A stretch of 64,000 nt of DNA, from NCBI RefSeq assembly GCF_002234575.2, contig NZ_CP022464.2:1984001-2048000 (forward strand). Reading direction: 5' to 3'. This document shows positions 44,868 to 53,320 of the stretch, one piece after another; position 1 is the first letter of the stretch; each line of letters opens with the position of its first letter. Under the pieces are notes generated by a model. The model searched no databases. It saw nothing but the letters and a program-made list of their open reading frames with translations, and was not told where the DNA came from. This DNA comes from Enterocloster bolteae. Lineage in GTDB: Bacteria > Bacillota > Clostridia > Lachnospirales > Lachnospiraceae. Position numbers and translations under genes: made by a program.

Positions 44868-45135
44868 ATAACCAGAGAAAGTTTCTGGGCTGGAAATGTA
44901 TCTGGAATGATTCTAAGATAAAAAATTATAATTACGTATTTGCATTTAGCTTTGGGAATGCAGGATAAAATAATCCGTATAATAACTACAGACTTTATCA
45001 AATTTTTAAAAGAGCAATTGTTAACTAAAAAACTATCCTCTACAGGGATAACGAAAGGTGCACTACCCTCCAATTACCCATTAGATGGTGAGTAAGCATT
45101 AAGAAAAGACTTAAAAGGCTCCGTGATAAAACTAA
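44868..45135 (+). pseudogene. decayed second copy of the sigma-region-4-like gene
   Basis: Nucleotide-level similarity to the 3' half of the intact gene at 46006-46416. Shared order: AATAACTACAGACTTTATCA (compare AACCACAGACTGTACCAG), GAGCAATTGTTAACTAA, TCTACAGGGATAACGAAAGG (compare TCTGGGATTACGGAAGG), GGTGAGTAAGC, and GGCTCCGTGA before the same downstream hairpin. Full of stops and AT-biased changes. It shows that a related element once sat immediately upstream. Confidence 0.65.
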
Positions 45136-45330
45136 ATTTTTGTTATATGAGGTTGTGGGCCCCTTCACTTTTTCCTTTATAGGAGTGAAGGGGCTTGTTT
45201 AGTTCCTGTTGTTCCTTGAAAACTTTATATTCAACGATTTCGCTACGTTAGCTGTCTAGCGCGAATACGGCAATTGGTATAGAAAGACTTCTCTGTCAGC
45301 TTACAGGAGCTATGATGTCCTGTTACTCTA
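45092..45330 (+). repeat. direct repeat, copy A (partner 46363-46610)
   Basis: From the gene 3' end through the hairpin and about 130 bp beyond (GTTGTTCCTTGAAAACTT, ACGTTAGCTGT.AGCGCGAA, ATAGAAAGA), this stretch matches the DNA downstream of the intact sigma-like gene. The match fades at about 45330. Confidence 0.7.
45159..45194. terminator. hairpin, copy A
   Basis: GCCCCTTCACT/AGTGAAGGGGC perfect 11-bp stem with the same 14-base loop as the copy at 46441. It was the terminator of the decayed sigma-like gene. Confidence 0.8.
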
Positions 45331-46005
45331 TTTATATGTGTAGATTGAGACAGAATAATTTAACTCCGAAAAGTTATGCCGTTTGTTAAAAAGTAATATG
45401 AAAATATAGAATTCGTCATCTTATTATGAAGACTATATAGTAGTTTGCAGAGATGCATTATTTGTTAATATTCAGTCTGAGTGATTGTTATACCGTTATT
45501 CAAGTTTTATAAATAACAGATTAGAGTAAAATAACAGGTTTTTTAAATGTTAATGAATGTGATTTTGACATATAAAAAAATCGACAATAAGTAGGAAATA
45601 TAATTAGGTAGGTGGCTTATTTAATAGTAGTTAATAAGTTTAATTTGAGCTCCTTACCTTATTTGTAATGATTGGTCATTTTTCATACATTGGATTTAGT
45701 AGATAAAAACATGAAGAACAGGTTTTACTGACATGGTCATAAAGAACAGATCTCCTTGAGTACAGCTGATGTACGGGAAGTTTGATATGTTGGTTTTTCG
45801 CTGCTTCTGTTAGATGTAGAGATGTCTAATGTTTGAAAATTGAATGTATTTAAAACAGACAAAAGATAAGAAAAAAAGGCAGGAATCCAAGGCTGATAAT
45901 TTACTCAATCAGCATTTTCTTTGCATTTTTGCTCAAAATACCAGGTGTCGTTCACCTCCGGATTTGTTCTTCATTTCATATTTTAAGAATTGGAGGACAA
46001 GCCCT
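45331..46005. other. AT-rich intergenic DNA before the recombinase element
   Basis: No gene seen. The plus frame open from 45844 runs into the sigma-like gene but has no ribosome-binding site at its own start. The left boundary of the recombinase element probably lies in this stretch. Confidence 0.3.
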
Positions 46006-46416
46006 ATGGCGAAAGAAAGGATTTATACCATTATTGTACAGAGAGAACGTGTGGAAGTGAGCAGAGAAGTTTATTACGCCTATCATAAAGCCCGTGAGGC
46101 GGAACGATATCAGAATCGTGTCATTCGGCAGATCGAGATGTCGCTGGAACGGTTCCAGGAGGAAGGGGTGAACGCGGAATACCGTGTGGTCCGTTCGGCT
46201 CCAGGAATTGAGGAGGAGATGATCCGGGCCGAAGATAACCACAGACTGTACCAGGCGCTGGATGAACTGAATGTGGAGGAACGCCTGTTAATTAATGCTT
46301 TGTTCTTTTCTGGGATTACGGAAGGCGATCTGGCAGCCCGTCTCGGAGTTACCCAGCAGGCAGTGAGTAAGCGGAAGAAACGGCTTCTGAGAAAGCTCCG
46401 TGAAAAAATAGAATAA
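46006..46416 (+). CDS. sigma-region-4-like helix-turn-helix protein
   Basis: 136-residue protein. The N-terminal part (ERIYTIIVQRERVEVSREVY) and the basic helix AYHKAREAERYQNRVIRQIE are typical for small sigma-70-like proteins of clostridial mobile elements. The C-terminal 50 residues form a region-4-like helix-turn-helix: LDELNVEERLLINALFFSGI, then EGDLAARLGVTQQAVSKRKK. ATG 46006 follows GGAGG. It may direct transcription of the recombinase element's own genes. The perfect hairpin at 46441 follows the stop. Confidence 0.8.
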   Translation: MAKERIYTIIVQRERVEVSREVYYAYHKAREAERYQNRVIRQIEMSLERFQEEGVNAEYRVVRSAPGIEEEMIRAEDNHRLYQALDELNVEERLLINALFFSGITEGDLAARLGVTQQAVSKRKKRLLRKLREKIE

Positions 46417-46440
46417 ATTTTTTGTTTTCTGAGGTTGTGG

Positions 46441-46476
46441 GCCCCTTCACTTTTTCCTTTATAGGAGTGAAGGGGC
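46441..46476. terminator. hairpin, copy B, after sigma-like gene
   Basis: Perfect 11-bp stem GCCCCTTCACT/AGTGAAGGGGC around a 14-base loop, 25 bases beyond the stop. Confidence 0.8.
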
Positions 46477-47092
46477 TTATTCAGTCCCCGTTGTTCCTTG
46501 AAAACTTCATATCCAGCGATTACGATACGTTAGCTGTTCAGCGCGAAAGCGAAAGCGGCATAGAAAGATACGCCACGACCACCTGCAGGATTTCTAGTAT
46601 TCTGTCAATCCGACCATATCGAAGGTGCAGAGCGGTTTTTTCTGTTCTGGAAATGGCCCGTGGCCGGGCCATCCCGCCATGACCTGGGCAGCCTATGATG
46701 ATACTTCCGTCCAGTCACAGCCCCTCTTGACCGAGGGATCACGCAATGAGGGCGGCAGCCGGAGATCCCGGCTGGGGCAGCAAAAGAAGCTGTGCCCATG
46801 ACGGCCTTGCCAGGGCCGGTTGTAATCGACTGCCAGGCTCCGGGGAGGTGTGCCGAATAGGAGCATGATGTATCAAATAAAAATGAAATGAAGAACAAGT
46901 ACGCTTTTATACTGTGTGGCGGCGGTTGTTTCTTAACCGCCGCCATCAAATACAGTTTATCGGAACAGTGAACTTTTGTCAGATTCGCTAAGAGTACCAT
47001 CCATTTTTATTGGATATAGCGATAGCTGTTTTAGGATAATTCAGATATGTTGTGGTATAGAAAGAATAAACCATCAGAGGAGGAAGCAAATC
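46477..47092. other. GC-rich noncoding stretch with a strong hairpin
   Basis: The first 130 bp are the direct repeat shared with copy A. From about 46620 to 46870 the DNA is much more GC-rich than its surroundings, with inverted motifs (for example GGCCCGTGGCCGGGCC) and no convincing ORF; a minus frame is open but lacks any start signal. TGGCGGCGGTT (46917-46927) and AACCGCCGCCA (46935-46945) form a perfect 11-bp hairpin with a 7-base loop. Confidence 0.5.
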
Positions 47093-47257
47093 ATGAGGAA
47101 TGATCGCAAAAAGACCGTGGCAATGTATATTCGATTTGGGAGAGCAGAATCGTCCAATCACAGCTCTTGCAAACGCGACAGCATCGACTGGAAACAGATG
47201 TGGGAGGATTATCGAAAGGAGCTGAAAAAATATCCCTTGAGTAAAATCCGGCTTTAA
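47093..47257 (+). CDS. 54-residue hypothetical protein of recombinase element
   Basis: ATG follows GAGGAGG at good spacing. The product is basic and polar (MRNDRKKTVAMYIRFGRAES, then SIDWKQMWEDYRKELKKYPL). No family recognised. It precedes the MazF-type toxin gene by about 100 bp, so an antitoxin role is possible but it does not look like MazE. Confidence 0.5.
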   Translation: MRNDRKKTVAMYIRFGRAESSNHSSCKRDSIDWKQMWEDYRKELKKYPLSKIRL

Positions 47258-47359
47258 AAGAGAACTGGAAAAACTACATAGAGTTTCATCCCCTTGCTAA
47301 ATACGAGTGAGGGGATTTTTTTGTTTCCAGAAAATCAGGCAGGAGAGGGGAGAATCAAA

Positions 47360-47704
47360 GTGAATATTTTAAGGGGCGATTTATACTATGCAGACCTGAC
47401 ACCGGTAACCGGCAGCGAGCAGGGCGGCGTAAGGCCGGTGCTGATGATCCAGAATGACATGGGGAACCGGTTTAGTCCAACCGTGATCGTAGCGGCCGTA
47501 ACCAGCAGACAGGACAAGCATCCGCTACCGACTCATGTCCCAATCAGTCCCAACCACTGTGGCCTGAAAGAACATTCTGTTGTACTGCTGGAGCAGATCC
47601 GGACCATCGACCGTGTCCGTTTGCGGGAGTACATAGGCCGGTTGACGGAAGAGGATATGGAGCAGGTAGATCATGCGCTGCGAATCAGTATCGGCCTTAG
47701 TTAG
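47360..47704 (+). CDS. MazF/PemK-type endoribonuclease toxin
   Basis: 114-residue member of the MazF family, which cut mRNA at short sequence motifs. Seen: NILRGDLYYADLTPVTGSEQ, GGVRPVLMIQNDMGN, then VIVAAVTSRQ, HSVVLLEQIRTIDRVRLRE, all in the usual order. These include the basic RGD and RPVL residues of the active centre and the TIDRxRL motif. GTG start at 47360 after AGGAGAGGGG. No MazE-like antitoxin gene is recognisable next to it; the 54-residue ORF upstream is the only candidate. In clostridial elements of this type MazF often appears without an evident partner. Confidence 0.88.
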   Translation: MNILRGDLYYADLTPVTGSEQGGVRPVLMIQNDMGNRFSPTVIVAAVTSRQDKHPLPTHVPISPNHCGLKEHSVVLLEQIRTIDRVRLREYIGRLTEEDMEQVDHALRISIGLS

Positions 47705-47795
47705 ACGGAAAACAACAAAACGGCAGAAAGAGCCGAGCCGTATATATAGATTTAAAGTTCGATTGAACGTTGTAGTCCAGGAGGGAGAGGATCTT

Positions 47796-48206
47796 ATGAA
47801 CGAAAAGAAAAAAGCATGGGTATATACCCGGATCGATGCGCCGGAAGACAGGTATGGGAGCTTGAAGCGGCAGGACCAGAAGCTAACCGAATATGCCTCC
47901 CGCATGGGCTGGGAGGTGGTCGGTCATTCCCAGGACACCGGTTCCTGCCGGGATATGAACCGGCCCGGACTCCAGGCACTGACCGATGCGGTATCACAGG
48001 GATGTGTGAATATTCTAGTGGTGAGCGGTCCCGACCGCCTGAGCCGCAATGCAAAGGATATCATTGCCTATGCAGAGTTTTTACAGAACTTTGATGTGGA
48101 GGCTTATTCGCCAGAACAGGGGAAGATTGAAGTCCTTTGCACTTCTGTGTTAAAGGACTCGGCATTAGCGGTACCGGATGACAGTCCGAATTTGTCCATT
48201 CGTTAG
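47796..48206 (+). CDS. stand-alone resolvase domain lacking the catalytic serine
   Basis: 136-residue protein consisting only of the N-terminal catalytic domain of serine recombinases. The fold signatures are there: LKRQDQKLTEYASRMGWEVV, then NRPGLQALTDAVSQG and VNILVVSGPDRLSRNAKDII. But the nucleophile motif, normally Y-x-R-V-S, reads YTRID (Asp14 instead of Ser), and there is no DNA-binding or zinc-ribbon part. It cannot cut DNA in the normal way and may instead be a regulatory partner of the large recombinases. ATG 47796 follows GGAGGGAGAGG. Confidence 0.8.
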   Translation: MNEKKKAWVYTRIDAPEDRYGSLKRQDQKLTEYASRMGWEVVGHSQDTGSCRDMNRPGLQALTDAVSQGCVNILVVSGPDRLSRNAKDIIAYAEFLQNFDVEAYSPEQGKIEVLCTSVLKDSALAVPDDSPNLSIR

Positions 48207-48217
48207 GAGGCAGGCCC

Positions 48218-48379
48218 ATGGGACAGAAGAAAGAAACAAACGAGGTCCGGTATAGTGTAGCCCGGAAATTGCTGAATCTGATGCTGGAAAATAGCTTTAT
48301 CTCGGATGAGGAATACAAAAAAATTGATACCCTGAACCGGGAAACATTTTCTCCGGAGTTGTCGAAAGTATATGGGTAA
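48218..48379 (+). CDS. 53-residue protein between resolvase domain and recombinases
   Basis: ATG follows AGGAGGCAGGCCC. The product (MGQKKETNEVRYSVARKLLN, then LENSFISDEEYKKIDTLNRE) is helical with the pattern of short SHOCT-like or recombinase-associated proteins: a hydrophobic helix, then 'ISDEEYKKI'. Function unknown. Conserved position beside serine recombinases suggests a role in recombination directionality, by inference. Confidence 0.55.
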   Translation: MGQKKETNEVRYSVARKLLNLMLENSFISDEEYKKIDTLNRETFSPELSKVYG

Positions 48380-48456
48380 AAACACTAGATATATCTGAAA
48401 ACATGTGGTATTGTGTGGTGCTAACAGGAGAGCAATGAAAGAAAGGAGAGAAGCCT

Positions 48457-50064
48457 ATGGCGAAGAAGGTTGTAAAGAAAATCACAAAAATTGAGCCTGT
48501 TAGCAGTGGTTCCGCCGCCAATGTGGTGGAAGTCAAACGTGTCTGCGCCTACTGTCGCGTCAGTACGAACTCGGCAGACCAGAAGAATTCCTTTGAAGCC
48601 CAGGTAGACTATTACACCCGGCTGATCGGAGAAAAAGAGGGCTGGGTACTGGCCGGTATCTATGCAGACGAAGCCAGGACCGGCACAAAGCTGTACCGGA
48701 GGGATGACTTCCAGCAAATGATGCAGGACTGCCGGCAGGGAAGAATTGATCTGATCCTGACAAAATCCGTAACCCGGTTTGCCAGAAACACATTGGATAG
48801 CATCAAAGCTATCCGGGAACTGAAGGCCCTTGGAATAGGCGTTTACTTTGAGAAGGAGAGAGTCAACACCCTTATGGAAAAGAGCGAGCAGATGATAACC
48901 ATCTTAAGCTCTATCGCCCAGGGAGAATCCGAGAGCATTTCCACCAATAATAAGTGGTCGGTAGTACGGAGGTTCCGAAATGGTACATTCATTATAAGCA
49001 GCCCACCATATGGTTATGAGAATAATGAGTACGGAGAGCTGGTTATAAAAAAAGAGGAGGCAGAGATTGTGCGCTGGATTTTTGATGAATATCTGGGAGG
49101 GAAAGGATCCTACACCATTGCCGCCGAACTGGAAACAGCAGGGATTCCCACGATTCGTGGAGCAAAGGAATGGCAGGACAGTGTGGTAAAGGGGATTCTT
49201 CAGAACTGTGCCTATGAAGGGGATCTGCTGCTTCAGAAAACCTATACGACCGATGGAGTCCCATTCATTCGCAAAAACAACCGGGGAGAACTGCCCCAGT
49301 ATCTGATAGCAGATGACCATGAGCCCATCATTACCAGAGAGGAGGCTTCGGCTATCCGCCAGATTTATGAGTATCGGAGGGAACAGCAGTGTGTGGAGGA
49401 TACCAGTGTATATCAGAACCGATATGCATTCAGCAGCCGGATTCTCTGCGGGGAGTGTGGGACAAAATTTCGCAGACAGAAAATCTACATCGGAAAGCCG
49501 TATGAAAAAATCCAGTGGTGTTGTTACCAGCATATTAAAGACAGTAAGGAATGCAGCCAGAAGGCAGTCCGTGAGGACGTCATCCAGGCTGCATTTCTTA
49601 GGCTCTGGAACCGGCTAGCCAGCAATTATGAGGAGATCCTGATCCCCATGCTGGCGGCGCTGAAGGCAATCCAGGGCAACCCAGAGCAAGACCGGGAAAT
49701 GCAGGAGATAGAACAGAATATTCAGGAACTAAAACGGCAGGGCTACAGGCTGGGCAGGGTATTAACCGAAGGCAGCATAAGCTCTGCCATTTTTATTGAG
49801 AGACAGAACCAGATTGAGGCACAGCTGGAAGCGAACCGGAGGCGGCTGCGGCAGCTGAAGGGGCAGAAAGCCTTTGAATGGGAGATATCCCAGACCGAAT
49901 ATCTGATAAGCGTCTTCCGCAACCGTCCTGCCATCCTGGAAGCGTATGACGAGGAACTCTTCCTACTGCTGGTGGAACGTATCACAGTGCTGCCCGGACG
50001 CCGGCTGGTATTCCGTCTGAAGAATGGTCTGGAACTGGAAGAAAATGAACAGGAGGTGAGCTAA
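48457..50064 (+). CDS. large serine recombinase 1
   Basis: 535-residue site-specific recombinase. The catalytic domain comprises YCRVSTN (nucleophile Ser36), GIYADEARTGTKLYRRDDFQ and LTKSVTRFARNTLDS with the catalytic arginines. It is followed by the recombinase domain (IVRWIFDEYLGGKGSYTIAA) and a zinc ribbon (CGECGTKFRRQ with the second pair WCCYQH and ECSQ). A coiled-coil stretch (residues 405-475) precedes the C-terminus. It starts with ATG after AAAGGAGAGAAG. First of three consecutive large recombinase genes. Confidence 0.93.
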   Translation: MAKKVVKKITKIEPVSSGSAANVVEVKRVCAYCRVSTNSADQKNSFEAQVDYYTRLIGEKEGWVLAGIYADEARTGTKLYRRDDFQQMMQDCRQGRIDLILTKSVTRFARNTLDSIKAIRELKALGIGVYFEKERVNTLMEKSEQMITILSSIAQGESESISTNNKWSVVRRFRNGTFIISSPPYGYENNEYGELVIKKEEAEIVRWIFDEYLGGKGSYTIAAELETAGIPTIRGAKEWQDSVVKGILQNCAYEGDLLLQKTYTTDGVPFIRKNNRGELPQYLIADDHEPIITREEASAIRQIYEYRREQQCVEDTSVYQNRYAFSSRILCGECGTKFRRQKIYIGKPYEKIQWCCYQHIKDSKECSQKAVREDVIQAAFLRLWNRLASNYEEILIPMLAALKAIQGNPEQDREMQEIEQNIQELKRQGYRLGRVLTEGSISSAIFIERQNQIEAQLEANRRRLRQLKGQKAFEWEISQTEYLISVFRNRPAILEAYDEELFLLLVERITVLPGRRLVFRLKNGLELEENEQEVS

Positions 50065-50066
50065 GT

Positions 50067-51068
50067 ATGAGACAACGCCATATGCCGCTGGGGTATCGGA
50101 TGGCGGAAGGAAAAATAGTAATTGATCCAGAAACGGCAGAGATTATAAATCGAATCTTCCAGGAGTATTCAGAAGGAGCTTCCCTGTACCAGCTTGCGAG
50201 AAAACTTACAGAACAGGGGGCACTCAATGCAAACCATAAGCCGGTGTGGAATCATGGGACGGTTGGAAAAATCCTGGAGAATCGAAAGTATCTGGGAGAT
50301 GAATTTTATCCAACAATGATAGAACCAGAACTGTTCACCAAGGTACAGGAGCGCAGGATAGAAAAGAGCAGGGAACTGGGGCGCATCATGCAGCCTAACA
50401 GCTTCAGGAATCGCTCTATGTTCGCAGGCAGTCTGGTCTGTGGAGTCTGCGGGCAGCCCTACCGCCGGTACGTGGAGCACTGTAAACAGCCGGGAGAAAA
50501 AATCGTCTGGAAGTGTAAGCACTACATAAATGAAAACAGGGTGTGCTGCCGGAACATATTCCTGGTAGACAGCCAGATCATCCAAGCATTTATGGAACTG
50601 ATGAGAGGGGTGAAGGATGGGAGGCTCCAAATAGAGCCGAAAACCATCATGCAGGGCCTGACATATAGCCGTGAGGCAGCAGAACTGACCAGAAAGCTGC
50701 AGGAATTGGAGGAAAAGCCGGAGTATCCATCCGAGGAGATGGTACGGCTGATTTATGAGCGGGCCAGATTACAGTACCGGGTGTCCAAAATTCAGGACCA
50801 GAATTACCAGACAGAAAAACTGAAAACAGCCCTGGAAGAAAACCTACTCCAAAAAGAATTTGATAGTGAACTTTTTAAGGCAACGATACATCGGATTACC
50901 GTTCACAAGGACAGAAGGTTCGAATTTGAATTAATGAATGGTGTAAAAATCGAGCTTCCTATCAGGGAAGCAGCAGAAGGGAGGAAACCGGATGAGACGG
51001 GCCAGAACAGCAACCGTTGTAAAGAAAAATATCTCTGTAATTCCAGCCAATCCGGAATACAGCCGTGA
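50067..51068 (+). CDS. serine recombinase 2, without catalytic domain
   Basis: 333-residue protein beginning directly at the recombinase (DNA-binding) domain: MPLGYRMAEGKIVIDPETAE, IINRIFQEYSEGASLYQLAR, then zinc ribbon CGVCGQPYRRY...WKCKH...CCRN and a coiled coil. No resolvase domain precedes it; the previous gene ends two bases upstream. It must work with the full-length enzymes, perhaps as a heteromeric DNA-binding subunit. Its 3' end overlaps recombinase 3 by 77 bp in another frame. Could be derived by deletion, but the tidy start (RBS AGGAGG) and absence of frameshifts suggest a maintained gene. Confidence 0.88.
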   Translation: MRQRHMPLGYRMAEGKIVIDPETAEIINRIFQEYSEGASLYQLARKLTEQGALNANHKPVWNHGTVGKILENRKYLGDEFYPTMIEPELFTKVQERRIEKSRELGRIMQPNSFRNRSMFAGSLVCGVCGQPYRRYVEHCKQPGEKIVWKCKHYINENRVCCRNIFLVDSQIIQAFMELMRGVKDGRLQIEPKTIMQGLTYSREAAELTRKLQELEEKPEYPSEEMVRLIYERARLQYRVSKIQDQNYQTEKLKTALEENLLQKEFDSELFKATIHRITVHKDRRFEFELMNGVKIELPIREAAEGRKPDETGQNSNRCKEKYLCNSSQSGIQP

Positions 51069-52647
51069 TACAAGGGCCCAATATAAGCGGCTGCGGGTAG
51101 CCGCCTACTGCCGAGTCAGTACCTTGCAGGAACAGCAGGAGACCAGCTATGAAGCACAGGTGAATTATTATACAGAAAAAATCAACAGCAACCCGGAATG
51201 GGTGTTTGCAGGAATCTATGCAGATGACGGGAAGAGCGCTACCATGACCCGTAAGCGGAATGACTTTCAAGCAATGATTGATGACTGTATGGCAGGAAAA
51301 ATTGATATGGTCATCACAAAATCCATCAGCCGCTTTGCCAGGAACACGGTAGACTCCCTTACCCATATCCGAAAATTAAAGGCAAAGAATATTGCCGTGT
51401 ATTTCGAGAAGGAGAATATCAATACCCTGGGGGATGGCGGGGAAATGCTGATCACCATTCTAAGCAGCCAGGCCCAGGAGGAAAGCCGGAACTTGAGTGA
51501 AAATGTACACTGGGGGTATGTGCGGCAGTTTGAAAACGGAGTGGTGTATGTAAATCACAATAAATTTCTGGGATACACCAAGGATGAAGAAGGAAATCTG
51601 ATCATTGTGCCGGATGAGGCGAAGCTGGTCCGCAGGATCTTCCGACTATATCTGGAAGGAAACAGCATTAACAAAATTGCAGAGACGCTTACCAAGGAAG
51701 GAATCCGGACTGTGACGGGAAACACCGTGTGGCATGCCACGGTGATTTCCAAGATGCTGATGAATGAAAAATATATGGGAGATGCGCTGCTGCAAAAAAC
51801 TTATACCGTGGATTTCCTGGAGAAAAAAAGAGCAGTTAATAAAGGAATTGTACCGCAGTATTACATCGAGGGCAACCATGAGGCGATTATTCCTCGGGAA
51901 TTGTTCTATCAGGTACAGGAGGAGCGGGCCCGGCGAGCGAATGTTTACCGCCCGGCAAAAAAGAAGGGAACCACCATCCGAGGAAAATACAGTTCCAAGT
52001 ATGTGCTGGCCGACATCATGTACTGCAAAGAGTGCGGACAGCCTTACCGCAGGCAGGTATGGGTGAACGGCGGAACCAAGAAGCCGGTGTGGCGCTGTTA
52101 CAGCCGCTTGAAGAGCGGAACCAAAAAGTGCAAACATTCCCCCAGTCTGGAAGAAAAAGCGCTCCACGAAGCGATTATGGAGGCCGTCAACTCTGTGGTA
52201 AAGGATGAAGGGGAGTTCATCGATGCCTTCCGGGATAATGTCATCCGGATCCTGGGCAGCTACTCGGATAACGTGGAACCAACCGAATATGATGAGAAGA
52301 TCGATGCGCTGCAGAAACAGATGCTGGCATTAATCGAGGACAGCGCCAAAACGGAGAGCGCTGATGAAGAGTTCGACCGGGCGTACCGGGAGATTGCGGA
52401 CCAGATCCGGGCCTTCAAGAAAAAGAGGACGGAGTTGATCCGGGAAAAGCAGCTGGCCGAAGCCTACGACCAGAGAGTGGAAGGTATGGGTCAGTACATC
52501 CAAAAGACCAACTACCTAAAATGCCAGTTTGATGACGAACTGGTCAGGCGGCTGATTAAGGCCATCATGGTAATCAGCGAAGATAAGATTGAAATACAGT
52601 TCCACTCAGGAATTGTGATGTCCCAGAGAATCAATGAATATGACTAA
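50992..52647 (+). CDS. large serine recombinase 3
   Basis: 551-residue recombinase with complete layout: YCRVSTL (Ser43), GIYADDGKSATMTRKRNDFQ, ITKSISRFARNTVDS, recombinase domain (LVRRIFRLYLEGNSINKIAE), zinc ribbon (CKECGQPYRRQ...RCYS...CKHS), coiled coil and C-terminal region ending QFHSGIVMSQRINEYD. ATG 50992 after GGGAGG inside recombinase 2. A terminator follows at 52710. Together with the two preceding ORFs this resembles the three-recombinase cassettes of clostridial elements. Confidence 0.93.
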   Translation: MRRARTATVVKKNISVIPANPEYSRDTRAQYKRLRVAAYCRVSTLQEQQETSYEAQVNYYTEKINSNPEWVFAGIYADDGKSATMTRKRNDFQAMIDDCMAGKIDMVITKSISRFARNTVDSLTHIRKLKAKNIAVYFEKENINTLGDGGEMLITILSSQAQEESRNLSENVHWGYVRQFENGVVYVNHNKFLGYTKDEEGNLIIVPDEAKLVRRIFRLYLEGNSINKIAETLTKEGIRTVTGNTVWHATVISKMLMNEKYMGDALLQKTYTVDFLEKKRAVNKGIVPQYYIEGNHEAIIPRELFYQVQEERARRANVYRPAKKKGTTIRGKYSSKYVLADIMYCKECGQPYRRQVWVNGGTKKPVWRCYSRLKSGTKKCKHSPSLEEKALHEAIMEAVNSVVKDEGEFIDAFRDNVIRILGSYSDNVEPTEYDEKIDALQKQMLALIEDSAKTESADEEFDRAYREIADQIRAFKKKRTELIREKQLAEAYDQRVEGMGQYIQKTNYLKCQFDDELVRRLIKAIMVISEDKIEIQFHSGIVMSQRINEYD

Positions 52648-52709
52648 GACCGGCGGCAGAATCAACGGGTTCCTGCCTGCCGGGATTCTGACAGTGGCAA
52701 GAATAAAGT

Positions 52710-52753
52710 CCCCAGACACCATGTGATATCCTTATCACCGCTGGGGGTTTTAT
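52710..52753 (+). terminator. terminator after recombinase cassette
   Basis: Outer stem CCCCAG/CTGGGG with an inner hairpin GTGATA-TCCT-TATCAC, followed by GTTTTATT. Confidence 0.8.
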
Positions 52754-52804
52754 TGTTGGTATTATAGGGAGGAGTAGGAACGGTAGAAATGGAGGAACAG
52801 CACA

Positions 52805-53266
52805 ATGGTATCGGAAGAGTTGAAAAAAATGTTTGAAGGGCGGATTGAAATGCAGGATATGCATTATGTGGGGAAAGCCTGCTATGGGAGACTGGAGGAG
52901 AATCTCAGAGGGAAGATTGAGCTGGGACAGGGCTTTATGGACAGTGGGTATACCAGGCTTACCGTCTCGGTGCTGGAGCGGACCAATGGGCTGGTGGATC
53001 AGATGAAGTTTTTGATCAGTGATGTGACTGGTCTGAAACAAGAAACGGAAGGGGAACGGATGGCAGGGCCAGAACTGAGATCGTATAAAGATTCTGTCTG
53101 GTGGAATTGTGAGATGGAAGAGGAGGACTACCAGAAGATAGCGGAGGCGGTCAATGGATATCTGTCCCTGTTTCAGTCGGAAGAACTGGTTCAGGGACAG
53201 AAGGAAGGAGAATCCCAGGGGCAGAATGAACAGGTGGGAGTGCTGCCGAGTAATATCCTTACTTAA
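52805..53266 (+). CDS. hypothetical protein of recombinase element
   Basis: 153-residue soluble protein; start ATG without a strong ribosome-binding site (GGAGGAACAGCACA). Charged and helical (MVSEELKKMFEGRIEMQDMH, then TRLTVSVLERTNGLVDQMKF), with a Gln/Glu-rich tail (QGQKEGESQGQNEQ). I do not recognise a family. It lies between the recombinases and the ArdA-like fragment and probably belongs to the mobile element. Confidence 0.6.
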   Translation: MVSEELKKMFEGRIEMQDMHYVGKACYGRLEENLRGKIELGQGFMDSGYTRLTVSVLERTNGLVDQMKFLISDVTGLKQETEGERMAGPELRSYKDSVWWNCEMEEEDYQKIAEAVNGYLSLFQSEELVQGQKEGESQGQNEQVGVLPSNILT

Positions 53267-53320
53267 ATCATCGGAACCATATTAAATTATAGAAGGAATG
53301 AGGAAGGGAGCAGGGCTTAA

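Noticed and set aside
46605..47000. Minus-strand 131-residue ORF in the GC-rich stretch
   Set aside because: No ribosome-binding site, no family resemblance, low-complexity Pro/Ser/Arg composition; open by virtue of high G+C.
48457..52647. The element as a full conjugative transposon
   Set aside because: No relaxase, coupling protein or type IV secretion genes are in the window; only recombinases and small accessory genes are present.
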